From contig CM076996.1 of NCBI GenBank assembly GCA_039090855.1, positions 51,550,469 through 51,614,468 of the forward strand: 64,000 nucleotides of DNA, given 5' to 3'. Made by a program: the position numbers and the translations under genes. The notes under the pieces are model-generated. The model was not told where the DNA came from and ran no database searches. It saw nothing but the letters and a program-made list of their open reading frames with translations. This stretch comes from Macrothele yani. Its lineage: Eukaryota; Arthropoda; Arachnida; Araneae; Macrothelidae. Numbering within the stretch: the stretch's first letter is position 1; every line of letters starts with the position of its first letter. Positions 1-11,490 of this stretch are shown piece by piece.

Positions 1-68
1 ATAGCTGAGAGGAGCTTGAAAAGTTCATTTTTGAGTCGCGAAGTATCCTCAGTGCAGCCAAGTTCGAT

Positions 69-847
69 TTGCGAGAGTGGGAGCATGCCCCTGCGTCGTT
101 AGAAGTGGAGGATGAAGATGGAGATGCAAGGAAGGTTCCAGTGCTGGGATTAAGTTGGACACTGAGTTCAGATGAGCTGTCTATTGACATGAAGGGGCTC
201 TCTAGCGATGAAAAGTTCCCATTGACAAAACGAGAGATCCTCTCAGTCGTCCATCGAGTATTCGACCCCATAGGATTCATGTGCCCAGTCACACTGGGGC
301 CAAAGGTTTTCCTGCAAGAATGTTGGAAGAACGGGATCACTTGGGACTCTAAGCTGCCACCGACTATATCTAGAAAATTTGAACGTTGGAAGACACAGTT
401 GGAAGGCTTGAGTGGTGTGTTAATTCCACGATGCATACTAAAGGATACTTCAGCCAATTTGGAGGTATCTCTTCATGTGTTCTGTGATGCAAGCAAGATA
501 GCATTTGCTACTTGTATTTTTGTCCGATGTCAAAATGATCGGTCCACGACGTGTCAGCTAATACAAGCACGTTGTAGAGTCGCCCCTTTGAAATTACCTT
601 CCATACCCAGGATAGAACTATTAGCCTGCACTATTGGAGCTAGGTTAGCAGAAACAACGAAATCAGACTTGGGGCTGGAGAACGTGCCTACGTACTATTG
701 GTCTGATTCTGTAAATGTGTTATACTGAATAAAAAGAAATGAAAATTGGGCAACCTTCGTTTACAATCGTGTTCAGGAAATTCGACGGCTAACAGACCCA
801 GAGGACTGGAGGCACATTGCCGGGTCTATGAATCCTGCAGATCTCCC
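69..847 (+). pseudogene. BEL/Pao LTR-retrotransposon pol fragment, 5' part
   Basis: The frame carries the signature of the Pao reverse transcriptase/RNase H region: VPVLGLSW near the start, a KREILSVVHRVFDPIGF block around residues 55-75, VSLHVFCDASKIAFATCIFV around 130-150, and the IPRIELLACTIGARLA and YYWSDS motifs near the end. A TGA at 726-728 stops the frame, but the same frame continues afterwards to an NPADLP motif at about 831-846. There it is cut by another element, and the remainder resumes at 3344. The 5' LTR, gag, protease and most of the RT lie outside the window or are gone. In the family this region copies retrotransposon RNA in cytoplasmic particles; here it is dead. Family assignment is confident; the exact boundary between RT and RNase H is not resolved. 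Confidence 0.88.
837..847. repeat. Target-site duplication, left copy (GCAGATCTCCC)
   Basis: This 11-bp sequence is repeated exactly at 3333-3343. The pair brackets the inserted retroposon at 848-3332. Reading across one copy keeps the BEL/Pao frame open, so the duplication marks the true insertion point. Confidence 0.93.
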
Positions 848-1721
848 CCGCACGGGGATAACTGGTTTTCCAGTTATTTGGGGAGCGGCGCCCCCACGGC
901 CCGAGCTGACCTTGTGACTGGTCAACATCCGATGTCATGCCACCGCTTTGCTGTTGGTGTTTGCAGGGACGGCTGTTCATCCAGCTGTTGGGGAGTCGCG
1001 GCCCCACGATCCCGAGCTGGTCTTGTGTCTCGCTTTTCGTTTTTCCTTATTTTCTCCACTGGCTAGTTGCCCGTGTTGTATTCTGTACCTAATCGCTACC
1101 ACGTTATGTACTAACACCCCGGTCTTGTGGTTTTGTTACCCTCCACCACTAACTGTTTTATATTAACCGCTCAGTTCGTAGGTTGCTGAGATTCCGTTTA
1201 GGTTCCCTTCCAGGATTTGTCTTCTTTAGATTTCTTTTTTTCCTTTTAGCTGGTTTGGGTGCTAGACCTACCTGCATGTTTGCCGCGTGCGGAGACCCGT
1301 GAGGCGGAAATGGGATGTCTGGCGGCTGAGGTCGCAGGAGACCGGATAAGTGCCTCCTGTGTACCAACACTCCTCTTCGACCCCGGCTTCGCTGTAAACG
1401 GGAGGCTAGAGACTAACCCACCTCTAGTCAGAAGTCTTGTACCAAGTTGTGTGCAGGGCTTTAGCGGCTTTTTTGTCGTATAGCACGGCAGGGTGAGCCC
1501 GGGGGCTGTGGGATCATGCCAAAGGCGTTGGCATGACGGTACCCGGAGGCCGAAGTGTCCGCCGAGTGCGTGTGATCACAGCCAACGGACTATATCTGCA
1601 ACATATAAGCTCCAGAACTGTGTCCAGCGTCATTTTCTTGGCTTGCAGACCTCCAGTTCTCCCTTGTAGGGCTCGGTGGTGGGTGGAGTAGTCTGCAGAC
1701 GAATTCTTCTCCTTTTTTTTC

Positions 1722-3051
1722 ATGGGTAAACCCAAAAACAAACGCTCCAAATTCAAGTCACCTGAGCAAATGATCGTTGACAACGACTCTCCTTCGTCTT
1801 CTCAACCTACCAAGTCTCATACCCTTAAAAGATCTTTAGATCATGATCTGGACCAAGAATGTGGAACCTCTTCTTCGGCAGCTGTACCAGTCGCTCCGAA
1901 GCGTCGTCTCCCTCGATTGTTGTGAATACGCATGCTACATACTTAGTTGTAGAATCCATCGATCCGAATGAGAGACTGTCCACCAGATCTCCATTCTTCA
2001 TTTCTAAAGCTTTGGACGCTGCAGTTGGCCCTTTGAAGTCTGTGAGGAAGCTTCGCTCTGGGGACCTGCTTGTCCAAACTTGCAGTGTTTCTCAGAGTAA
2101 CACTTTTCTGCACCTCACTAGTCTTCAAGGCATTCCTGTCAAAGTGACACCTCACCCGTTTCTTAACACCTCTCGGGGTGTTATTTCGGAGTTTGATCTC
2201 TTGCCATGCAGTGAAGAAGAATTGGTGACTGAACTTGCAGATCAAGGTGTTATTGCTGCACGCCGTATGATGTTTCGGCGCGATGGTTCTTTGATTAAGT
2301 CTAAAAATGTGATCTTGACTTTTAACTCCCGAAAGTTCCAACCGAAATCAAGGCTGGCTACTTGGTCTGTGGAGTTCGCCCGTACATTCCCAGTCCTCTG
2401 CGCTGTTTCAGATGCCAGAGGTACGGGCATTCACAACGTTTCTGTAAGAGTTCCGCTCGTTGCGCTAATTGTGGCTCCAGTGAACATGACGGGGAAGGTT
2501 GCACTTCTGCGGCCTGCTGTGTTAACTGTGGTGAGGCCCATGCAGCTTACTCCCGCAACTGTATGAAATGGAAGGACGAGATGGCTATCCAGCGCCTCAA
2601 GACCCTGGAGGGCCTCTCGTACCCTGCTGCCAAGGCCAAGTTGGGTATACCCACCACCCGACAGCGTACTTTTGCCGCAGTTGTTAAGTCTCAGCCACAA
2701 CCCGTGCAGCCTTTTGTTCCGCGCCCTGTAGCTCTCGCCGCACTTGCCAAGCGATCTACAGCTGAACAAGCGACACAGGTGGATTTCACCGAGCTCCAGC
2801 TTATTCGACCAGCTGCGTCTTCGCCTTCTCTTTTGAAGACGCCCGCCTCTTCCGGTTCCCAGCAGACAGCCTGCACGTGCGGAAGACCCGGCCCTCAATC
2901 CGCAAAGGTGTGCGGTGTCCATCAAACTGTCTCGGCCTCAGCGAGGTCCCCACCCTCACCCAACATTATAGAAGAACACGGGGGGAGGAGAGTGACAGTT
3001 CGTCCCCAGCCTCTACCAGCATTGCAGAGGAACATGGGGGGAGGAGAGTGA
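1722..3051 (+). pseudogene. ORF1 (gag-like, zinc-knuckle) of the non-LTR retroposon
   Basis: The protein can be followed through three frames: 1722-1925, 1859-2340 and about 2350-3051, so at least two frameshifts have occurred. It begins MGKPKNKRSKFKSPEQ, a basic and serine-rich start. A middle section has the RNA-binding look of LINE gag proteins, including the string PFFISKALDAAVGPLKSVRKL. The C-terminal part has three tandem zinc knuckles: CFRCQRYGHSQRFC and CANCGSSEHDGEGC (both Cx2Cx4Hx4C) and CVNCGEAHAAYSRNC (Cx2Cx3Hx6C), followed by CMKWKDEMAIQRLK. This arrangement is typical of ORF1 of Jockey/I-group LINEs, where the protein packages the element RNA. A proline-rich tail runs into the 56-bp repeat, where the stop lies. 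Confidence 0.85.
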
Positions 3052-3116
3052 CAGTTCGTCCCCGCCCTCTGCCAGCATTGCAGAGGAGTGTGGGGGGAGG
3101 AGAGTGACGGTTCGTC
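2974..3116 (+). repeat. 56-bp G-rich tandem repeat, about 2.5 copies
   Basis: Units start at 2974, 3030 and 3086. Each contains a run like GGGGGGAGGAGAGTGACAG followed by TTCGTCCCC and a CTCTRCCAGCATTGCAGAGG segment. Each unit carries the same TGA in the GAGAGTGA string, and since 56 is not a multiple of 3, ORF1 ends in one unit while other frames end in the next. The repeat sits between ORF1 and the 3' region, where variable repeats are common in LINEs. Confidence 0.85.
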
Positions 3117-3332
3117 CTTTTCCATTAGTAAATATGTTACTTTTAATAAACTTCATTAACTACCTTTTCTTCACTGCTTTCTTCATACTCTTTTTCAACT
3201 TTTACCAAGCCTGTCTGATCTTCATCATTTTCCACGTTTTTAAAAATCTGTGGCTGATAGTTCTTTGTCTGGCGCTCTTTGGCCAAACCTGGCCCTTGCG
3301 CCAATTAAATCCAACAACCAACCAACCAACCA

Positions 3333-3343
3333 GCAGATCTCCC
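3333..3343. repeat. Target-site duplication, right copy (GCAGATCTCCC)
   Basis: Exact match to 837-847. It directly follows the (CCAA)n tail of the insert and is the point where the BEL/Pao reading frame resumes. Confidence 0.93.
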
Positions 3344-4232
3344 TTCGAGAGGATGTACAGTGAAAGAGTTGAAAAATTCTCATTGGTGGGAAGGTCCGGA
3401 GTGGCTAAGATTACCGTGTGATGAATGGCCAGCCTCAGAAGCTCTTCCAAATTCGGAGGTTGTGAATTCAGAAAGGAGAAAAACTATTGTGTCTGCTACT
3501 AACACAGAAATTGAGAAGGTTTTCGAATATTCTACGAAGATCTCCTCGTATAGCAGAATTATTAGAGTCATGGCGTGGATTTTTTGTTTTTACAGGAATG
3601 CGAAGGCCAAACGAACTGAAAGATGTTTCGGTGAGTTAAGTGTAGAGCAAGTCGAAAAGGCCGAAATGGTAATGTTGAAAGAAGTCCAAAGACAGAGTTT
3701 TGGCGAAAATAGAGAAACTTCTCTGAAAACCTTTATCGGCGTAGAAGGGCTGCTTCAAGTCAATACGAGAATCGCCATGAGAAAGGACACGGAGGCATTT
3801 CGTCATCCAGTAGTACTGCCTCCTAAACATCACATAGTGAAAAAATTAATTTGGGAAAAACATGTTGTATTAGGCCAGGCTGGTCTGCAGGTCCTAATCT
3901 CGACTCTGCATGAACGTTATTGGATAATAAAGTGTAGAAAGACGATACGGCAAGTTATAAAAGAATGTGTCAGAAAAGCAAGAAGCGACGGGTGGTGGAG
4001 ACGTGCGATCCCGTTATGGACGGATCTTAAAGCCAGTGTGGCGAATGAACTTATAACGTTTTATGTGTTTGAGTTTCGTGACTTGATCCCGAAGCACAAA
4101 AGTGGGAGGATGTTGGAAGAGCAACAACTCACGAAGAGAAAAATAAATAAAATCCGAGCAGCTGTGAAAACTGTTTCTGATAGAGGGCGCTGTCGATCTG
4201 TGGGAAGCGAGAGGAGAAAAAAAATCGTGTGA
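3344..4232 (+). pseudogene. BEL/Pao pol fragment, 3' part (RNase H end and integrase zinc-binding region)
   Basis: This is the continuation of the BEL/Pao frame after the inserted retroposon. It opens with the Pao-typical HWWEGPEWL motif, then an RVMAWIFCFYRNA segment, a GELSVEQVEKAEMVMLKEVQ helix and an integrase zinc-binding region around LHERYWIIKCRKTIRQVIKECV. After that point the similarity fades: the integrase DDE core is missing, and a short basic tail ends at 4232. The element therefore has an internal or 3' deletion as well as the insertion and the upstream stop codon. Something from the 3' LTR may lie beyond 4160, but no second LTR is in the window to prove it. Confidence 0.85.
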
Positions 4233-5514
4233 TTTGAACTCTGAAAGGAGAACTCGTGTGTTTTGAACACGATGGAACTAAACAGGAAAAATGCCGCCGA
4301 CGTGTTTATGTTATTTGTCTTTTTTAGTATGTGTGCGTTCGGTCATCTGTGTAGTGTAAAATATACATGTGTATGTTAGATGTTCATTTGAGGTTCTTGT
4401 CAATCATTTCAACTGCTGCGTTGTTTCTTATTTCCTTTGGATATATCGACCTCAACACACGGCACCCAAGAACCGTCGTTCAAAAATTGAATGGCAGGTA
4501 AGAAGTCTTTTTTCTTCCATACTGTGCATTTCTGATTGATTTGATTGGTGACACGTTACAGTCAGAATGCTCGCTTCACGCTATTAGGTAGTCAATACCC
4601 CTGCTATAAAATAGATTGCAAATGTTAAAATATGAGGGCACAGTTAGCCATCTATTTCTTCCAACCATTTTAGCAGTGCCTTTAGCATTACACGTATAAA
4701 TTTCTCTTCCTTATGAGCCTCAAGTTTTAGCCTGAGTTCCATGCAAAATTTGTACAGATTCAGTTATATTTCTTTCATTATCATCAAACATTTTAGTTAT
4801 ACCATGAAATAAACATAAATTTCCTTGTACAAAAGGAAGCCACAGCTCTGTTGTAGGAATTTCAAAGAGGTTTTGTAACAATGGCGTTTAGAAAAAAAGA
4901 AAGTTTTTAAAGGAGGATACATCAGAGGATGACATTTGTAAGAAACATGCATATGTTTCCAAGGTAAGCAACATCCACTCAGAGAAACATCTATTGGTTT
5001 TGAAATGAATATATGGTAAAATAGGTTTCTGTAGAATTAAATTACTACATTTAGTCTCTCCAGTAGTCATTCTGAAAGGGTGTGCCACAGGTTTATCTAT
5101 GTATGCAACTAACTTTTAGATGTTATGTTTTGCAGATAAAAGACAAGGTCTACATTTGTTTTCTTACTCACATGCAACACATGCATACTAAGGAAAATGT
5201 ACAGTATTTGACGCAAAATGAACATGTATGCAGTGATCACAAAAGAACATATACTCAAAGAATTTCACACAAGCAGTTGTTGTTGAAAGAAGCTACACAC
5301 ATGAGTAGCTCTGTTGTGTCTCATATAGTGCTGCCAACTTAAAGTTTCAGTGTAAAGCAATAGTAATGAGTACTGTGTTGTGGCCAAAAAATGTTTGAAA
5401 CTCACTGCTCTGGTGTCAAAAGATGTTTTATACAGTTGTTATACAAACATTATAAATTTTACTCAGTTATTTAATTTAAAATCTATTGATGCTTATTCAT
5501 CAGAGAGGACACAA
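4233..5514. other. No gene recognised; possible BEL/Pao LTR remnant at the left
   Basis: AT-rich sequence without convincing coding potential. Short open stretches exist on both strands (about 4888-5088 and 5082-5342) but show no motifs. The part to about 4485, ending near CACCCAAGAACCGTCGTTC, could be a remnant of the BEL/Pao 3' LTR, which is inference from position only. Confidence 0.4.
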
Positions 5515-5690
5515 CACTTATAAAAATTAGAAAGGGAGTGAGACGAGGGGACACCATATCTCCCAAGCTCTTTAATGCCACATTGCAAAATGTTTTTCAA
5601 TAAATGAAATGTGAAGAATTAATGGGGAATATTAGGGTACACTATATAAAACCCACCGTAATTTTGCTGACGGCGTAGTTATTTGGGTCA
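5515..5690 (+). pseudogene. RTE/BovB-like LINE reverse transcriptase scrap
   Basis: About 60 codons read GVRRGDTISPKLFNATLQNVF, the motif that precedes the catalytic YADD box in RTE-type reverse transcriptases. Two in-frame stops follow within 130 bp, and the YADD box itself is lost. No 3' end or target duplication was found. Confidence 0.7.
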
Positions 5691-6521
5691 TTCTGTGTCA
5701 AGTGATCCAATTTTTTAACACTTTTTAACATTACCCTCTTGGACTTTTTTCAAAATTGGCTCACCTAGTTATACCCCAAGAGATAGTAAAAATACAAACT
5801 TTTAGATTTTTATCTGCAGTAGTTTTTAAGTTACAGACAGCCCTCTGAAATCTCAAAAATAAATGTAATTTTCTGCTGACATGCGATTACAAAATAAATG
5901 ATTACTCAAACAAGAATTGAGATAGAAGGCTGGGGTGAAAGCTATTTTGTCACTTATTTTAAGCTTTCATATGATATGTAACAACACATGACTAGTTTTG
6001 AACAGTTTCAAATTTCAAGGTCATGTCATAAAATTTTTGACCTTGAATTTCTCATAAACCTAATTTTTAAAATTTTTGAAAAATCCACACATAAACTTAT
6101 ATAATATATAATGTATTTTAGCATCATTTGTGGAACCGAAAGTTTCACGAGGAGATCCCAGTGGAATCATATTTTTGTCAATTAAAAATAAATAAATTTG
6201 CCAAGGAAAAATCAGATGTAAAAGCAAAATTGTAATTTTAATTCACATTTTTGAATTCCTTTAAAAATGGACCACTTTTGTTTTTTTTTCCATTCAGAAA
6301 AGTACTGTTATACTAGCATGCTAAAATAAATTAACTGGGAGGGGGTGAGGTAGGTAGCTTAAAATATCAAAAATCCTTCAGATAAAAGCTAATTTATTGA
6401 ATTTTCTAACTAATTATGCCTTTCTGCAAGTTAGCATTGTCGCCATTCCTTCTTCCAAGTTAATGACTTCAACAATCCCTTGCAAGGTAATTTTGAAGAG
6501 CTGTGGGTGCTGTTCATTCTC
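5691..6521. other. AT-rich non-coding stretch
   Basis: No ORF or terminal repeat stands out. The text around 5690-5830 (GTCATTCTGTGTCAAGTGATCC and following) looks like worn repeat sequence, but I cannot assign it. Confidence 0.35.
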
Positions 6522-6741
6522 TTTTTTTTTGATTGAAGGTTGAACGACCACTGTGAGCAACTCAATGGGCTATAAGCAGTTACCCGCCCCTAATTTGGAG
6601 CCACTGATTCCAAGGAAGGGAGAGAGCCAGTTCTGTAAGACAAACACAACATCCATGCCTCACTAGGATTTGAACCCAGACCCATCGAGGATGAATGGTC
6701 ACAAACCAGCGCTTAGACCACTGTCCCATGGGCGCAGCCAG
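6522..6741 (-). mobile_element. tRNA-derived SINE, copy 1
   Basis: On the minus strand this reads as the tRNA-like head (box A near 6720, and a B-box-related sequence around the Ggt-TCAAATCC text near 6675), the CTGGCTCTCTCCCTTCC body, the GAGTTGCTCACAGTGG segment and a poly-A tail (poly-T at 6522-6530 on the plus strand). It matches the seven other copies in the window. It abuts the hAT at its right. Confidence 0.88.
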
Positions 6742-7320
6742 GCCTTGACAAATATGATTCAGATTTAGGAGCCACCTCCAAAATTTAGGAGCCAGGGTTG
6801 TGTAAGCGGGGGAAGGGGGGGGGGGTTATTTGTTTTCTTTAAAGTTGATAAAATATCAATAAACAGAAAGGGGAAGACTTAAGGTTTATTGTTTTTACCT
6901 TTTATTTACTCTCAATTTTAAGAAATCTGGGCAGCATAAAAATATATAATCGAGTAGAATGTATTTTACACACCATTGACAAATAACATGAAACATATCG
7001 ATAAGAAACATACCTTACGTCTAGGTGCTTGTTGAAATCACAAAGATATTTCAGTTCCAGAACCACAACGTGCAGTAAGTTTGCTGCATGACTCATAATT
7101 TCTTTAGAATTATGTCTTTGAATTTATATTTGCCTTTCAATTTATTTATGACAATAAAGCAGGTGATTTTTCACAATTCCTATAATATGGAGACTGTTTA
7201 TGATATTGCTTTCAATTAAATTATATTAATATTAGCTGATATTGTGCAGCAATTGAAGGATTGAAATGTGGAAACTTTTTTTAAACAAATGAGATAGAAT
7301 TAAATTACTGAGTTAAAGCC

Positions 7321-7352
<32 letters not shown>

Positions 7353-9958
7353 ATTGTAAGAAAACTAAATCCCAGATGCCCTATTATGGCCATGAATCTG
7401 TCTTGTGGTTTTAGCACCAAAATACCACCTGTCAATAGCCTTTGAAGGGTCAAATTCAGATAAGGAGGGGCCATTAAAGTTGATCATCATTAAATCATTT
7501 AAGCTCTCCGCTTCCATTGATGATCGAAATTTGTTTTTAATAAGGTTCATCAAGCTGAAACCTCTTTCACAACTTACAGTGGAAACAGGCAATACTGACA
7601 CTATTGATAAGAGTTTCCCTAAAACTGGAAATCTGTCACTGTTAGACATCACTTTGTTCAACAATTTCCTGAGCTTCATCCCTTGTCCAAGCACCTTAAA
7701 CTCATACCATTCATTCTGGAGAAGATTTATGCATGTTTTGCTATTCATATCTGGAGATGATAGTTGTTTTTTGAAATGTTGAGCTAGGGCTCTTATCTCA
7801 TCAACTCCAAACTTCTCCAGATCCTTTCCTGTTGGCCACGTGAAGGTATCAAAAACCCTGCAATGTTGAATGATGTTATGATTGTTCAGAAATCTTTCCT
7901 GTAAATATTGTGCTCCGCATTGCACCAGGTTTTTTTTTTGTCAACTTCAAAGGAAGTACTTGAACTGGCACTCAGTCCATGCAGTTGCACTTCTTGATAA
8001 ATGCTTTTCAGTGTTGTGCTACTGATGAACATGTCTTCATAATGACCAGGAACATCGATCAATGCAGTGAGTGTTGTTACAGTACTTTTTGTGCAGTTTA
8101 ACAGCATTCATAAAAAGTTCTTGCCTTTGAAATATGAGAGACAGGTTCTTAAATACAGTAAGATAATCTAACAGAAAGTGTAGCATATGGGCAAACCTGA
8201 AATCCTTCAGTTTCTTCAACAGACCCTTTGCAACTGCAGAAGCATCACCTTTCTCATTAGAAATATCTTCAAGATGTACCACCACAAATTTCCAATCTTT
8301 TACCAAAGCAGCAAGTGCACCAACTTTACTGGCAACCCATCTTACTTTGTAGAGAAATTGAAATTTTAAAAGTTGGCCCTGCAAAATTTCAGATACCTGC
8401 TTCAGTTGACTCATTCTCTTTGGTGATGACCGATAAAATTTGTACAGTTTCTTAAGAACTGTATCAATGTCATCAATGAATTTTACATTTTTTACAGCAC
8501 TCAACACATTTAAGTTTAATCTGTGTGCAATACAGTGAACACCTACCACATGGCTCAATGTTTGACGAATCTTCTAAACTACACTATTCTCAGCAATCAT
8601 ACTGGCTGCTCCATCAGTCCCAATACCAATCAGATGATTGGAACTTAACCATTCTGACAGCTCTAGTCTTTCAAGTTCACTATAAATTGCTTTCATGTAT
8701 CCATCTGCAGTTGCACTTTCAAGTGGAATGATGGATAAAAATACTTCTTTATTCCTTTGTCTTTCAGATATCTTGCATATAATATAAGTTCTTCTACACC
8801 TCCTTTGTCTGTTGATCCATCCAGCAATAAACTTACAAAATTCTGATCTTTTAGTTCACAAATCAGCTCATTTCTTATCCCTGCTGCAATATAAGACACA
8901 AATTCTTTACATCTTTTGTCATTGTTATATTCTTTTCTGACTTCAATACCTAATTTTTCTGCCAATAACAATTGCCCTTCCAAGTCGCTAAAAGGTTTAC
9001 TATTTTTAGCAATGAAATAGGCAATAATTAAAAACAGATTTCATGTGCTCAAACATTTTTTGATCCATTTTTTTACACACACTGCAATAGGGGTAGTTTC
9101 TGGATGTAATTCTGCATTTTGTGCTACCATGCATTTCTGATGCTGATATGACTTCTCATGTTTTTTAAATGTTTCCAGTTTGAAAGGTCCAACAAAACCC
9201 TTTACCACTTTAGAACTGACATCCACTATCCCAGGAAATGCAGCACATATTTCACATTGTGCTATACCTGTTCTTTCATTAAAAGTAAGCCACAGTAAAT
9301 CCTTTAACCATGCTGTTTGAAATTTCCTCCTTTTTCCACTGTATGCCTGACTCAGTGAAGGGGAATGGAGGTTCAGATCTTCTGTACTAACTTCCACCTC
9401 AGTTTCTTCTAATGAAATGGAAGGCTCAGGATCTTTCCTTTTTGTGGAATCACAAAAAAACTTGTTAAACGGGATTGCTTCCCATTTTCCAAATCTCTGC
9501 CTGCAGCTGCTCGTTTCATTTTTTGAAATGAATAAAACACACAAAGCTGAGGTTAAAAAACAACAGAATCTTGAAACCAAAATAAAATAAAATGCGTAAG
9601 CATGCGACTAAAGTTGAACTATCACCACAGAAGGGTTCTCTGTTAATGACAACCAGTTTGCAAGTACACAACCTTTCGTGACGCTATCTGCCTGCAGGGA
9701 GAGTAAGGTAGAAGGGGAACAATGAAAGTGGAGCCAGAGAAATAAATGGAATGTTTTCCGCTGCAACTCGCCCCAGGTCAATGGTTAGTCACATGCTTTG
9801 TTTTGCCGACTTGCGGCACGCGGGAGAGGAAGGGTGCAAAAGAAACCGGACGGACAAAGGTCAAAACCAGGGTCGTAGCCAGAGGACAGCCGCCCGACCT
9901 CAATGACCTACTCCCCCTAATTTCTATGCCTGGCTACGGGCCTGGTCAAAACTCTTCC
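6742..9958 (-). mobile_element. hAT element with TTF-type zinc finger (broken)
   Basis: The coding remnant at 7365-9580 lies between a candidate terminus at about 6731-6750 (GGGCGCAGCCAGG) and one at about 9935-9958, whose reverse complement begins CAGGCCCGTAGCCAGGCAT. The GYAGCCAGG core is typical of some hAT ends. The left end is blurred by the adjacent SINE, whose head also contains a similar string, so the boundary is uncertain and no 8-bp duplication could be confirmed. A poly-A run of 28 at 7321-7348 and an 11-G run near 6814-6825 lie in the 3' flank. Confidence 0.65.
7365..9580 (-). pseudogene. hAT transposase (zinc finger protein 862-like type)
   Basis: Reading from 9580 downward, the protein is spread over at least four frames (9580-9041, 8983-8693, 8558-8037, 8107-7365). 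The N-terminal part has a TTF-type zinc finger (CEICAAFPG, then HEKSYQHQKC). Next comes a catalytic-core segment, SLLLDGSTDKGGVEEL, and the hAT CxxH motif VHCIAHRLNL near 8525. The C-terminus has the hAT dimerisation signature TVSCERGFSLMNLIKNKFRS near 7550. All landmarks are in family order, so this is a decayed full-length transposase. Related genes have been domesticated in animals, but the frameshifts argue against function here. Confidence 0.88.
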
Positions 9959-11200
9959 TGCATAACTGAATTTCAGCTAACTTTGAAGCTTAAAAGTTCT
10001 GTTGCAACATACAAAATCCGAAAAAAAAAAAAATGATGTATAATTCAATCCGCTGAACAAAGGCAGTAGTTGTCGGCAAGCGTAATTGCCGAAGCTTCAG
10101 CCATCAGCCCATTCACTCCCGATAAATTACGAGTTCCCACTTCCAAGCGCAGAGTGTGCTTCTCCACTAAAGGAGGAATTGCTTTGAGCACGCACACTTG
10201 CTATTATTGACGCGTGCGTCCCACCTGTAGGATCAAGCGGCGCAGGAGAAGCAGCTTTCCTTTATTTTTGGATGGCCTTAAAACATTTAACAGAAAAAAT
10301 TAAAGGCAGTTCCTAGCAGAAAATGGAAAGCCATCTACAGTTGCACTTTCAAATATTAACTTCCAAGAAAAGGCCTGCGGAATGATTACATCAAAGTACG
10401 ATCTGACAAGAAATCAGTTTCATGTAAAATAATAAACCACAGAAGTATGGTAATAACTTCTGGTTTATTATTTTACATTTATAATGAGGAACGTACTCCA
10501 CTTCAACCTTTCACTAGGTTACATTGAAGGCATCTAGTTTCTAATACAAGCCACTCCGCATGCTTTAAATACGAAGCAATTTCAGAAGTACTGAAAATAT
10601 TATCACAGCTATTACTCATAAATAAAGCAGAATAATCAATTATAAAAATCATAGCAAGATATAAAAGTGCATTTAAACAGCTGTTTTTGGAAATGTGGAA
10701 ACAATAGAAGACGAATAAAAGCCACCTGAGTTATGAATTTGTAAGGAGCAAATGGAGGAATAATACGGTATAAAGGCAAGTATTTGTACTGTGCAATTTG
10801 GGAAATAATATGCATATGCGACCAACGAAAGATAAAAAAAAACCCGCTGAACTTTTTAACAGGGTGAAAAATCAAAATTTGCAGCAAGAATGCAAACTAC
10901 TTTCCGTTTCTTTTGTTGACTGCAGCTGCAGAGCATTCATTCTGTAATTTTTTTTTTCTGCTATCATTCTTTCCCGATTTCTTCATTGTCGCTTTTCTTT
11001 CTTTTTTCCTCCGATGACAATTTCATTTGTCATGCTGAAAGCTTTCCTGCACGACTGCATGATATCAAAGCTTAACAAATACATCATGTAAATTGTGCAA
11101 CTTTGAGAACATGAATGCTTTTGAACACCATGCATCATTTTTTACAAATTTTCCAACTCGTTCAGTTTCATTTTAGGAAATTCCCCCCCCCCCTTTTTTT
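9959..11200. other. Non-coding stretch with one hairpin
   Basis: No coding region is supported. A moderately GC-rich patch at 10080-10260 has no ORF with recognisable motifs. The only structure is the inverted repeat at 10422-10478. Confidence 0.4.
10422..10478. repeat. Inverted repeat (hairpin)
   Basis: Left arm ATGTAAAATAATAAACCAC with AGAAGT and right arm ACTTCTGGTTTATTATTTTACAT pair over 23 bp with only a 2-base CA bulge, around a loop of about 9 nt. It may be a relic of a fold-back element. No flanking duplication was seen. Confidence 0.75.
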
Positions 11201-11204
11201 TTTT

Positions 11205-11490
11205 CGCTTATGAAGCTTAAATACAACACAAGGGGAATAACATTTAACAACTCAGGAGAGGGGAAACATTGCGGGGAGGAAATCATGATTACGGGAGATA
11301 ACTTTACTCCGCCTGACTTCCGTTTTTGGCAAAATTTTCAAGTTGAAAAACAAATATTTATGGAATCAAATGATATTTAACAACAATACAGGGTATAAGA
11401 AACATTGCGAGAAAAAAACCCCACGATGGTGGGGGGAATTGTTTAACTCCGTTAACTTACGCTTTCGAAACATGAATATACCGTCCCCAA
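11205..11490 (+). repeat. Dispersed ~150-bp repeat family, two diverged units
   Basis: Two units share the order ...AAATATTTATGGAATCAAATG, ATATTTAACAACAATACAGG, AACATTGCGAGAAAA, a purine-rich stretch, ATTACGGGAGATAACTT and ACTTCCGTTTTTGGCAAAAT. The same order recurs in the 16905-17960 array and, reversed, at 60715-60805 and 62032-62600. Confidence 0.8.

Larger units (their letters stand above)
848..3332 (+). mobile_element. ORF1-only non-LTR retroposon inserted in the BEL/Pao element
   Basis: The insert is 2,485 bp and is bounded by perfect 11-bp duplications. It has a GC-rich 5' region of about 870 bp, one gag-like ORF1 with three zinc knuckles, a 56-bp G-rich tandem repeat, an AT-rich 3' region and a short (CCAA)n tail at 3311-3331. 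No endonuclease or reverse transcriptase coding sequence is present. The sharp duplication and simple-repeat tail indicate target-primed reverse transcription. The layout resembles HAL1-type elements, which keep ORF1 and lose ORF2; the 3' end may be borrowed from an autonomous Jockey/I-like partner that I do not see here. The 5' region contains two related segments near 880-930 and 990-1040, about 110 bp apart, that may be promoter repeats. An internally deleted LINE copy is the alternative. Confidence 0.8.

Noticed and set aside
6670..6741. SINE heads as functional tRNA genes
   Set aside because: Boxes A and B are present, but each head continues into the same SINE body and poly-A tail, and no proper cloverleaf acceptor stem is seen.
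6806..6826. Run of 11 G near a 5-G run as a G-quadruplex regulatory site
   Set aside because: Only two G tracts are present and there is no gene or promoter context; simple sequence is enough to explain it.
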